Source: Bacillota bacterium (GTDB taxonomy: Bacteria; Bacillota_A; Clostridia; DSM-8532). Taken from it: a stretch of 6,073 bases of DNA. The translations under genes and the position numbers were made by a program. Shown piece by piece: positions 1 to 5,061 of the stretch (positions are counted from its first letter, which is position 1; the number at the start of each line of letters is the position of its first letter). Where the stretch lies: positions 1 through 6,073 of the forward strand of contig JAFADM010000003.1 of NCBI GenBank assembly GCA_023424865.1, read 5' to 3'. The notes beneath the pieces are model-generated. The model worked only from the letters and a program-made list of their open reading frames with translations. It was not told where the DNA came from and did no database searches.

Positions 1-173
1 GCATAAAGCTTTGCCAGACTAAAGCTGCGTTCACCACGTTCCACGCTTCCTAAAAAGGAAGGAGATAAATCCATTCGTTCAGCAAGATGTTCAATCGTCC
101 AGCCCCGTTGCGTCCGTTCTTCACGAATGCGACGTCCCAGAGTTTTCCTGATGTTCTTTTCCAGCTCATCCAT
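1..173 (-). CDS. XRE-family HTH transcriptional regulator (N-terminal part, runs off the left edge)
   Basis: Reading leftward from an ATG at 173-171, 57 complete codons are visible before the window ends. A GGAGGA ribosome binding site (180-185) sits at normal spacing. The protein starts MDELEKNIRK and then shows the Cro/CI-type helix-turn-helix pattern over about residues 12-57: L12..R15 with basic residues, R20..G24, the first helix LAERMDL (30-36), S37 at the turn, and the recognition helix ending in the family hallmark ERGER (45-49), followed by S52..L56. This is a cytosolic DNA-binding protein, very likely a repressor or regulator. Any C-terminal sensing domain lies outside the window, so its length and ligand are unknown. 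It is transcribed divergently from the Spo0E-like gene and could regulate itself and that gene through the shared intergenic DNA (inference). The family call is firm; the target is not known. Confidence 0.9.
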   Translation of the reverse strand, partial: MDELEKNIRKTLGRRIREERTQRGWTIEHLAERMDLSPSFLGSVERGERSFSLAKLY

Positions 174-212
174 AATTATTCCTCCAATCTTCATTAAATT
201 ACGGGCAGGGAC

Positions 213-241
213 TCGATTCCACGAACCAAAAGAGTTATAAT
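213..241 (+). promoter_or_regulatory. Candidate promoter toward the Spo0E-like gene
   Basis: A perfect TATAAT lies at 236-241, with a poor -35 (TCGATT, 213-218, 3 of 6) 17 bp upstream. A start near 248 would give a leader of about 100 nt. The element overlaps the minus-strand -10 at 237-242, so polymerase could not occupy both promoters at once. I found no better plus-strand promoter nearer to 351. Confidence 0.35.
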
Positions 242-265
242 ACCTCTTAGAGAGTAGAAGGGCAA
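237..265 (-). promoter_or_regulatory. Sigma-A-type promoter of the XRE regulator
   Basis: On the minus strand, TTGCCC (plus 260-265, 4 of 6 matches to the -35 consensus) is followed by exactly 17 bp and then TATTAT (plus 237-242, 5 of 6 matches to the -10 consensus). Transcription would start near 230 and give a leader of about 55 nt before the ATG at 173. The spacer contains CTCT-T-AGAG (244-252), a perfect short palindrome, and AAGAG (230-234) mirrors CTCTT (244-248) across the -10. These are plausible operator half-sites for autoregulation, but that is inference. Confidence 0.5.
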
Positions 266-350
266 TTGGTATTCTGAGTTTTTAACACACTCCGGTTCCC
301 ATATACGGCTGATTTATTCTGTAGGGCATATTCTGTTTTGGGGGGATGGA

Positions 351-539
351 ATGTCTAAAGAAGAAATATACCGACGGATTACGCTTTTGCGTAAAGAGCT
401 TGAGGATCTGGCCGAGAAAGAGATACGTTTTAAGCAATCCGCAGCAGAAAAGGAAAGAGGGCCCGGCTGGCTTAAATCTCCGGAGACTCTCCGATTGAGC
501 CGTAAACTGGACAGACTGATAAATGACTATATGAAATAA
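351..539 (+). CDS. Spo0E-like aspartyl-phosphate phosphatase (62 aa)
   Basis: Small, highly charged, all-helical protein of the Spo0E family size. It has an N-terminal amphipathic helix (about residues 4-26, IYRRITLLRKELEDLAEKE), a polar loop (28-45), and a second helix carrying the family signature S-x-x-L-D-x-x-I at S50, L53, D54 and I57 (LSRKLDRLINDYMK). In known family members this region contacts the response regulator and supports dephosphorylation of Spo0A~P or Spo0F~P, which delays sporulation. Here the target is inferred from the family only. The ATG at 351 is preceded by a G-rich stretch (GGGGGGATGG, 340-349) that can act as a ribosome binding site. An ATG at 346 in another frame is not favoured, because it meets a stop only after a frame without family features. 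The gene is divergent from the XRE regulator and sits 109 bp before recD2. Which Spo0E paralogue it is cannot be told from sequence. Confidence 0.85.
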   Translation: MSKEEIYRRITLLRKELEDLAEKEIRFKQSAAEKERGPGWLKSPETLRLSRKLDRLINDYMK

Positions 540-544
540 GTGCT

Positions 545-570
545 GAAAACGAAGGGGCGTTTTCTTTCCC
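545..570 (+). terminator. Weak hairpin terminator after the Spo0E-like gene
   Basis: GAAAACG (545-551) and CGTTTTC (558-564) form a perfect 7-bp stem with loop AAGGGG. It is followed by TTTCCC rather than a clean T run, and the stem has only three G-C pairs. Termination is therefore probably partial, and some read-through into recD2 is possible. Confidence 0.4.
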
Positions 571-580
571 TTCACCTTTC

Positions 581-589
581 TGTTACAAT
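581..589 (+). promoter_or_regulatory. Extended -10 promoter upstream of recD2
   Basis: TGTTACAAT is a TGn extended -10 joined to TACAAT (584-589, 5 of 6). The matching -35 position (about 561-566, TTTCTT) is poor, which extended -10 promoters tolerate. Transcription would start near 596, about 50 nt before the recD2 ATG. Confidence 0.45.
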
Positions 590-648
590 GTCCTTGGTAG
601 GCTTTACGGCTGAAAAAAGCGGAAAACCGAAGAAGGGCATTTCTGGAT

Positions 649-2820
649 ATGGAATATATCGGCGGTGTGGTTGAACGCATAACCTTTATGAATGAAGAAA
701 ACGGTTATGGTGTTATAAAAATAAAGTCTAAGGGTTTTTCGGAGCTTCTTACTGTTGTAGGAAGCCTGGGGGCCGTTAATGTGGGTTCAACCTTAAGGAT
801 AAAGGGCGAGTGGCGTGTTGATGCCAAGTACGGGAGGCAGTTTTGTGCCGTGGATTACCGTGAGACGGTACCTGCCACAGCCGCAGGTATTGAAAAATAT
901 CTGGGCAGCGGCCTTATTAAGGGGATAGGTCCTGCTTTCGCCAAGCGTATTGTGGCTAAATACGGCACGGATACTTTAAGAATTATTGAAGAAGAGCCGG
1001 AAGCCCTGATCCATGTGGAGGGCATTGGCACAAAGCGGGTAGAGAGTATTATAAAGGCCTGGCAGGATCAAAAGGAAATTAAAAATGTCATGCTTTTTCT
1101 CCAAAGCCACGAGGTGTCTACCGCTTTTGCAGTGAAAATCTTCAAGACTTATGGTAAGGACAGTATTCAACTGGTACAGGAAAATCCTTATCGACTGGCC
1201 GACGATATTTGGGGCATCGGCTTTAAAACCGCCGATAAAATCGCCAGGAAAATGGGCTTTGACACCCAATCCTATCAGAGAAGCCGTTCGGGGCTGATGT
1301 ATACCCTTAATGCTCTGGCAGACGAGGGTCATTGCTATGCCCTTCGTTCCCAGCTTCTTGAAGCAGCCAACGTACTTTTGGAAATTGAAATGCCCCTCCT
1401 GGATGAGTCCATAAACAAAATGCTTGAAGAGCAGGCCTTAATAAGCCAGACAGACGGGGCTCCGGAAAAGGGGAGCGAAGCGCTGTACCTTCCGCCCTTT
1501 TTCTTCAGCGAATCCGGTACGGCCAAACAAATCGCCAGGCTGGCCTCCTGGAATGAGGGAGAGGTACTAAGCCTTCAACCCGTGGATCAACTCTTGGACG
1601 AAATCCAGAAAACCAATGGCATCGTTTATGACAGTATTCAGATTGAGGCCATTAAAAAAGCCCTGGCCTCCCGTTTTCTTGTGCTGACCGGAGGGCCCGG
1701 CACAGGCAAGACCACCACTACTCTGGGCATTATCAAGACGTTTAAGCATATGGGCAGAAGAGTGCTTCTGGCAGCGCCTACAGGACGCGCGGCAAAGCGT
1801 CTGTCCGAGGCCACGGGCATGGAGGCCAAAACCCTGCATCGGCTTTTAGAGTATAAGCCTCCCGAGGGCTATCAGAAAAACGAGGACAATCCTTTGTCCT
1901 GTGATGTGCTTATTGTGGATGAAACCTCCATGGTGGACATTCTTTTAATGTATAATCTTATGAAGGCCGTTCCGGAAGGGGCTGCCGTCATTCTGGTCGG
2001 GGATGTGGATCAGCTTCCCTCAGTGGGTGCCGGAAACGTTCTTAAGGATATTATTTCATCAGGTGTGGTGGAGGTGGTGCGGCTTACCCGTATTTTCAGG
2101 CAGGCCCAGAACAGCACCATTATCACCAATGCCCACCGTATCAACCGGGGGGAAATGCCGGTTATGAAAGGCGGGGCCGGAAGCGATTTTTTCTTTATTG
2201 AACAGGAAGAGCCCCAAAAGCTTGTTGAAACAGTGAGGGATTTGTGCTTAAAGAGGCTGCCCGGTTATTACCGGGTGAATCCCTTGACCGATATCCATGT
2301 GCTCTGTCCCATGCAGAGAGGGGATACGGGCGCTCAGAACCTGAACCTGGTGCTCCAGGAGGCCCTGAATCCCTCCCAGGTGACCATAAAGTACGGGGGC
2401 AGGGTTTACCGGCTTAATGACAAGGTCATGCAGATAAAGAACAATTACGATAAAAATGTTTTCAATGGCGACATCGGCTCCATTATCCGTATCGATGAGG
2501 AGGATAAAACCCTGGTTATCCGCTTTGATACGGGGGAGGTGGAATACGATGCCACCGAGCTGGACGAGGTAACCCTGGCCTACGCCACCACCGTTCATAA
2601 AAGCCAGGGAAGCGAATACCCCATTGTTGTGGCTCCCTTTACCATGCAGCATTATGTCATGCTCCAGCGAAATCTTTTATACACCTGCGTCACCCGTGCC
2701 AAAAAAGTATTTGTGCTGGTGGGATCCAAAAAAGCCGTGGCTCTGGCGGTTAAAAACAACAAGCTGTCGGACAGAAATACCTTGCTGGCTTCAAGACTTG
2801 CCTTACTTATGAAAAAGTAG
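649..2820 (+). CDS. recD2: RecD2-type ATP-dependent 5'-3' DNA helicase
   Basis: 723-aa superfamily 1B helicase of the RecD2/YrrC family, which occurs in bacteria without RecBCD and takes part in DNA repair and replication-fork maintenance. The N-terminal region (about 1-75) looks like the small OB-like domain. Three helix-hairpin-helix-type motifs follow: GIGPAFAKR from 92, VEGIGTKR at 123-130 and IWGIGFKTADKIA at 187-199. The motor core carries Walker A GGPGTGKT (348-355), Walker B VDETS with D424-E425, motif III GDVDQLP (451-457), motif IV LTRIFRQ (479-485), motif V HKSQGSE (650-656) and motif VI VTRAK (681-685). All look intact, so an active ATPase is expected. The length is near the ~715 aa of Deinococcus RecD2 and shorter than the ~800 aa of Bacillus YrrC. 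AGAAGGGC at 631-638 supports the ATG at 649. A GNAT gene follows after 17 bp. Confidence 0.96.
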   Translation: MEYIGGVVERITFMNEENGYGVIKIKSKGFSELLTVVGSLGAVNVGSTLRIKGEWRVDAKYGRQFCAVDYRETVPATAAGIEKYLGSGLIKGIGPAFAKRIVAKYGTDTLRIIEEEPEALIHVEGIGTKRVESIIKAWQDQKEIKNVMLFLQSHEVSTAFAVKIFKTYGKDSIQLVQENPYRLADDIWGIGFKTADKIARKMGFDTQSYQRSRSGLMYTLNALADEGHCYALRSQLLEAANVLLEIEMPLLDESINKMLEEQALISQTDGAPEKGSEALYLPPFFFSESGTAKQIARLASWNEGEVLSLQPVDQLLDEIQKTNGIVYDSIQIEAIKKALASRFLVLTGGPGTGKTTTTLGIIKTFKHMGRRVLLAAPTGRAAKRLSEATGMEAKTLHRLLEYKPPEGYQKNEDNPLSCDVLIVDETSMVDILLMYNLMKAVPEGAAVILVGDVDQLPSVGAGNVLKDIISSGVVEVVRLTRIFRQAQNSTIITNAHRINRGEMPVMKGGAGSDFFFIEQEEPQKLVETVRDLCLKRLPGYYRVNPLTDIHVLCPMQRGDTGAQNLNLVLQEALNPSQVTIKYGGRVYRLNDKVMQIKNNYDKNVFNGDIGSIIRIDEEDKTLVIRFDTGEVEYDATELDEVTLAYATTVHKSQGSEYPIVVAPFTMQHYVMLQRNLLYTCVTRAKKVFVLVGSKKAVALAVKNNKLSDRNTLLASRLALLMKK

Positions 2821-2837
2821 AAAGGAACAAGGGGTTT

Positions 2838-3626
2838 ATGATAACCAAATCACAACCTGATGAAAGGGTCATCGCCTACCTGAAAACCGATGAAATTATC
2901 AATCTTAACATGCTGGGCATTCTGGAAAATGAGCAGGACTGCATTGTCTATACTCATGAGGATGATAAAGGCATTATAGACGGCTGCGTTATTATCCAGG
3001 ACTGGCGCCATTTTGTTTATACCCGTTCGGACGCGGTTCTTTCGGCTTTTATGGAAACTCTTTTTAAAAAGGGAAGCTTTGGTTTTGCCGGAGTACACAG
3101 GCCTCTTACAGAGAAAATTCTGTCCAGGGGCAGGGAGATATGGCGAAATCCCTGCGACTTATATTATATGCCTCCTGCTGCTATCAAGTCCTTTGCCTCG
3201 GAAATTGAGCGACAGGAGGAATGCGGCGCCTGTCATCCTATAATGACTGCCATAGGTCCGCTTGATCCCGTACATGCTGCTCTTGTGGACAGCTTCTACA
3301 GCTTCCGGGACGATGAGTCCCTGGAGGAAATAAGGAAGAACATTACACAGCGCCCCTCCTCTGCTGTTTTTATTGACGGGGAGCCTGCGGCCTGGGTGAT
3401 GATTCATGAGGACGGCTCCATGGGCATCCTCTTTTGCCGGGAGGAGTACCGGGGCCGGGGATATGGAAGGGACATCACTCTGGATCTTGCCCGCAAGGTG
3501 ATTGCCCAGGGGAAAACACCCTTTGTTCAGATTCTTGAAAGTAACGGCATGTCGCCGGGACTGGCTCTGAAGTGCGGCTTTGTCAAGTACGACAAATGCG
3601 ACTGGTTCAGAGTTGAGATAGGGTAA
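2838..3626 (+). CDS. GNAT-family N-acetyltransferase, two-part (262 aa)
   Basis: The C-terminal part (about 143-262) is a GNAT fold. The strand region AVFIDGEPAAWVMI and SMGILF precedes the acetyl-CoA pyrophosphate-binding motif A, R205-G-R-G208-Y-G210 (pattern R/Q-x-x-G-x-G/A), followed by a helix and the motif B-like stretch ILESNGMSPGLALKCGFVKYDK near the end. GNAT enzymes move the acetyl group of acetyl-CoA to an amine; the substrate here cannot be read from sequence. The N-terminal ~140 residues show no motif I recognise. They may be a degenerate second GNAT-like half or a substrate-recognition domain. AAGGAACAAGGGG (about 2822-2834) supplies the ribosome binding site for the ATG at 2838. 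The 17-bp gap after recD2 without a terminator suggests one transcript. A functional link to the helicase is not shown. Confidence 0.85.
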   Translation: MITKSQPDERVIAYLKTDEIINLNMLGILENEQDCIVYTHEDDKGIIDGCVIIQDWRHFVYTRSDAVLSAFMETLFKKGSFGFAGVHRPLTEKILSRGREIWRNPCDLYYMPPAAIKSFASEIERQEECGACHPIMTAIGPLDPVHAALVDSFYSFRDDESLEEIRKNITQRPSSAVFIDGEPAAWVMIHEDGSMGILFCREEYRGRGYGRDITLDLARKVIAQGKTPFVQILESNGMSPGLALKCGFVKYDKCDWFRVEIG

Positions 3627-3686
3627 TGTTTAAATCAATGAGCCGCTAGCCGAAGCTGCCGTATCACACTATGCTCAAAATCAACG

Positions 3687-3707
3687 TAAGCTGCCTCTTT
3701 CAGCTTA
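3687..3707. other. Perfect 7-bp inverted repeat downstream of the GNAT gene
   Basis: TAAGCTG (3687-3693) and CAGCTTA (3701-3707) form a perfect stem with loop CCTCTTT. No T run follows on the plus strand, so it is not a terminator by itself. It lies just before the strong terminator and could stabilise the 3' end of the recD2-GNAT transcript (inference). Confidence 0.4.
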
Positions 3708-3710
3708 TAT

Positions 3711-3741
3711 AAAGTCCCCCGCGCAGATGGCGGAGGGCTTT
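3711..3741. terminator. Bidirectional rho-independent terminator between convergent genes
   Basis: AAAGTCCCCCGC (3711-3722) pairs with GCGGAGGGCTTT (3730-3741) around a 7-nt loop. The 12-position stem has one G-U wobble and one mismatch. The A-rich/T-rich flanks (AAAG and CTTTATT) give a short U tail in both directions. It lies 84 bp after the GNAT stop (plus strand) and 56 bp after the lipoprotein stop (minus strand), the expected place for a shared terminator. Confidence 0.75.
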
Positions 3742-3753
3742 ATTCACGCCGGG

Positions 3754-3793
3754 TGCTTCCTCCTGTATACATGATGCTTCCTCCTGTATACAT
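3754..3793. repeat. Tandem direct repeat, 19-bp unit at 21-bp period, two copies
   Basis: TGCTTCCTCCTGTATACAT occurs at 3754-3772 and again, identical, at 3775-3793, separated by GA. Each copy contains the 8-bp palindrome TGTATACA and, on the minus strand, an AGGAGG ribosome-binding-like core. On the minus strand the two copies are in frame, giving a 17-codon reading frame at 3793-3740 (MYTGGSI-MYTGGST-RRE). It begins 4 bp after the lipoprotein stop, but no ribosome binding site precedes its first ATG. It may be a recent replication-slippage duplication; perfect identity argues for recency or selection. Confidence 0.85.
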
Positions 3794-3797
3794 CCGT

Positions 3798-4490
3798 TTA
3801 CAGGGGTGAATCACCCTTCAGAAGAATGAAGCCATCGCTGTCTCTTATGTAATATCGCGTGAGGGTGTAATCGGTGTTTTCCCTGTAAACCAAGATGTCG
3901 GCTTGACCGTCAGCATCCGTGTCAATAGCAGCCAGCAAATTATCCGCCTTCTCGTCCACCAAATTCTCATAATTGTTGCTCTGAGGATCCAGCAGCTTTG
4001 CATCATTTAAGGCGGGATACAATATAATGGCGTCGAAAGGTGTGTCGTCCCGTCTGCCTGAGACAGGCGTACCGGTTAAAATGCTCTCAACCTTTATATC
4101 TTCAATGCTGCATGTAAACCAGGTCAGCCTTTTACCCCCGCCTATTTCTTCTGAATTTTCTTCTACCGCGTTTATAGCGGCAGCAAAGGATTCCGAATCG
4201 GTATTAATCGGTACAACCGTTACCTTTTCGTTTTCATTGAGTTTCCTGCTCAGAGTGAATGTAATCGAAGCGCTCGTATAGGGACGTATGAAAAAACCGT
4301 TTTTATCCTCCGTGTCCGATACACGTATAATGGTTGAACAGGAAGCCGTTTCAAGCCTTGGGTTGTTTGTCCCAACCGGCGTCCCTGTCGGCGTGGGGCT
4401 CTCATAATCCGATGACTGGATGGAATTACTTCTTGCGCAGCCGCTGGACAGTAAGAGGATAAGGGATAAAAGCATTAAAACCTTTTTCAT
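3798..4490 (-). CDS. Secreted lipoprotein of unknown function with a DxDxDG loop (230 aa)
   Basis: I do not recognise the family. The start is placed at the ATG at 4490-4488 because GGAAGG lies 7 nt upstream; an ATG 15 nt earlier (4505) is part of that ribosome binding site. The N-terminus is a lipoprotein signal: MKK, a hydrophobic stretch (4-14) and lipobox LSSGC with C18 as the lipidated residue, so the mature protein should be anchored on the outer face of the membrane. A Ser/Thr/Pro/Gly linker (31-41, SPTPTGTPVGT) follows. The globular part has two further cysteines (C51, C127) and ends with a calcium-loop-like D190-T-D192-A-D194-G-Q-A-D198 followed by ILVY and alternating strand-like stretches. 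Loops of this type occur in FG-GAP-like and other extracellular calcium-binding proteins. The gene converges on the GNAT gene and stands alone. Lipoprotein status is firm, function unknown. Confidence 0.82.
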   Translation of the reverse strand: MKKVLMLLSLILLLSSGCARSNSIQSSDYESPTPTGTPVGTNNPRLETASCSTIIRVSDTEDKNGFFIRPYTSASITFTLSRKLNENEKVTVVPINTDSESFAAAINAVEENSEEIGGGKRLTWFTCSIEDIKVESILTGTPVSGRRDDTPFDAIILYPALNDAKLLDPQSNNYENLVDEKADNLLAAIDTDADGQADILVYRENTDYTLTRYYIRDSDGFILLKGDSPL

Positions 4491-4525
4491 GAGCGATCCT
4501 TCCAATATAAAAAATACATACTATT

Positions 4526-4553
4526 AATATACATTGTTTCTATATAAAAGCAA
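4526..4553 (-). promoter_or_regulatory. Candidate promoter of the lipoprotein gene
   Basis: On the minus strand, TTGCTT (plus 4548-4553, 3 of 6) is separated by 16 bp from TATATT (plus 4526-4531, 5 of 6). This would start transcription near 4519, about 30 nt before the ATG at 4490. The surrounding DNA is very AT-rich, so a chance match is possible. Confidence 0.35.
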
Positions 4554-4656
4554 TGCGTTTTCAGGGGTTTTTTACATGGAAAGCCTATTTAAGTAATGTT
4601 TGAAAAGTATAATCCTATTCTTCATTGGGAAATTGGAAAGAAGGGCAAAAGCTGAT

Positions 4657-4688
4657 AAAAAAGCAGCCGGCTCTATTTTATAGCGGCT
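4657..4688 (-). terminator. Minus-strand rho-independent terminator with no gene upstream of it
   Basis: Read on the minus strand, AGCCGCT (4688-4682) pairs with AGCCGGCT (4672-4665) with one bulged C and a 9-nt AT-rich loop. GC and then six T (4662-4657) follow. The plus strand has no T run after the stem, so the direction is leftward. It lies about 170 bp upstream of the lipoprotein start, and no minus-strand gene is visible to its right. It could end an unannotated short RNA, attenuate a longer lipoprotein leader, or block antisense transcription. Confidence 0.5.
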
Positions 4689-4754
4689 AAAAAGCCTCTA
4701 AAATTTCTTTTCAAGACGGAAACAGAGTTTAAGCAAGACTATAAAGGGCTTTTG

Positions 4755-4802
4755 ATGAAATGTCCAAAGTGTGCAGAATATTTTGCACAGTCTATTTTTT
4801 GA
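4755..4802 (+). CDS. Possible 15-aa mini-ORF or zinc-ribbon remnant (MKCPKCAEYFAQSIF)
   Basis: An ATG at 4755 with AAAGGG about 6 nt upstream opens 15 codons ending in TGA at 4800-4802. The start MKCPKC followed by an aromatic stretch resembles the first knuckle of a zinc ribbon (CPxC), but no second CxxC follows. Its 3' half lies inside the 4770-4789 dyad and T run, an arrangement reminiscent of leader peptides. It may equally be chance or the stub of a decayed gene. I list it only as a candidate. Confidence 0.2.
   Translation: MKCPKCAEYFAQSIF
4770..4800 (+). terminator. 20-bp dyad followed by T6: terminator or operator
   Basis: TGTGCA (4770-4775) and TGCACA (4784-4789) are perfect inverted repeats around GAATATTT. 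The whole 20 bp is a palindrome except for one base pair (4776/4783), which would be a G-U wobble in RNA. GTCTA and then six T (4795-4800) follow, as in a plus-strand intrinsic terminator, although the T run starts a few bases late and the stem is short. As DNA, the same sequence could be a binding site for a dimeric regulator of the importer operon that starts downstream. The sequence does not decide between these. Confidence 0.4.
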
Positions 4803-4852
4803 TGCCATTTTAACTAAAAAACCTAAGACATATGGGATAAAAATTCGTCCTA

Positions 4853-4882
4853 TTGACTAAGAATAAACACCCATGGCATGAT
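4853..4882 (+). promoter_or_regulatory. Candidate promoter of the ABC importer operon
   Basis: TTGACT (4853-4858, 5 of 6 to the -35 consensus) is followed by 18 bp and CATGAT (4877-4882, 4 of 6), which is preceded by TGG as an extended -10. Transcription would start near 4889 and give a leader of about 170 nt before the ATG at 5062. It is the best plus-strand match I found in the 570-bp gap. Confidence 0.4.
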
Positions 4883-4888
4883 TGGTAT

Positions 4889-4980
4889 CACATCGATAAA
4901 CACCTCCACCTCATCCTCACTTTATTCAAAACGAACAGCGCACCACAATAACGTCCAACGAATACTAAAAACACCCATAA
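4889..4980 (+). promoter_or_regulatory. C-rich, G-poor leader segment, candidate Rho-loading (rut-like) site
   Basis: By hand count these 92 nt of the importer leader hold about 32 C and only 6 G, with long runs free of G (for example 4896-4932), and few obvious hairpins. A stretch with C well above G is the recognised signature of Rho utilisation sites. It includes ACACCTCCACC (about 4900-4910), which resembles the anti-Shine-Dalgarno end of 16S rRNA. Rho-dependent control of the importer is inference. Confidence 0.3.
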
Positions 4981-5061
4981 AAAGACTGCTGCAATTAAAA
5001 CAGAAGCGACAGAGCTTAATAATTTCAGTCAGGTTTAAGTCAAGTGAAAGAAGGGAAGGGA

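Larger units (their letters stand above)
4491..5061. other. Long intergenic region without a convincing protein gene
   Basis: These 571 bp separate the divergent lipoprotein and importer genes and are AT-rich. From left to right I see the lipoprotein promoter candidate, a perfect but isolated TATAAT at 4608-4613 (plus, no good -35), the minus-strand terminator (4657-4688), the mini-ORF with the overlapping dyad and T run (4755-4802), the importer promoter candidate (4853-4882) and the G-poor leader (4889-4980). Reading frames through 4878-5195 (plus) and 5173-4922 (minus) lack ribosome binding sites and family features. I do not recognise a known riboswitch class or a tRNA. Confidence 0.6.

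Noticed and set aside
282..680. Minus-strand 132-codon frame over the Spo0E-like gene
   Set aside because: Antisense shadow of a gene with a clear family motif; it has no family features of its own and overlaps the recD2 start.
2248..2652. Minus-strand 134-codon frame inside recD2
   Set aside because: It lies wholly antisense to conserved helicase sequence; the open frame is explained by the codon use of recD2.
3627..3797. Insertion-sequence end or CRISPR repeat in the convergent intergenic region
   Set aside because: Only two repeat units with a 2-bp separator, no spacers, no terminal inverted repeats and no transposase remnant; the hairpins are explained by the terminator.
4608..4613. Perfect TATAAT in the intergenic region as a promoter
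   Set aside because: No acceptable -35 at 16-18 bp spacing and no TGn extension; AT-rich DNA yields such matches by chance. It is mentioned only as context.
4863..4916. Minus-strand GTG-started 17-codon frame behind an AGGTGGAG stretch
   Set aside because: Short and hydrophobic without family features; the purine-rich site is simply the complement of the C-rich leader.
5044..5061. GTG at 5044 as the permease start
   Set aside because: The ATG at 5062 has AGAAGG at ideal spacing, and that site would lie inside the gene if the GTG were used.
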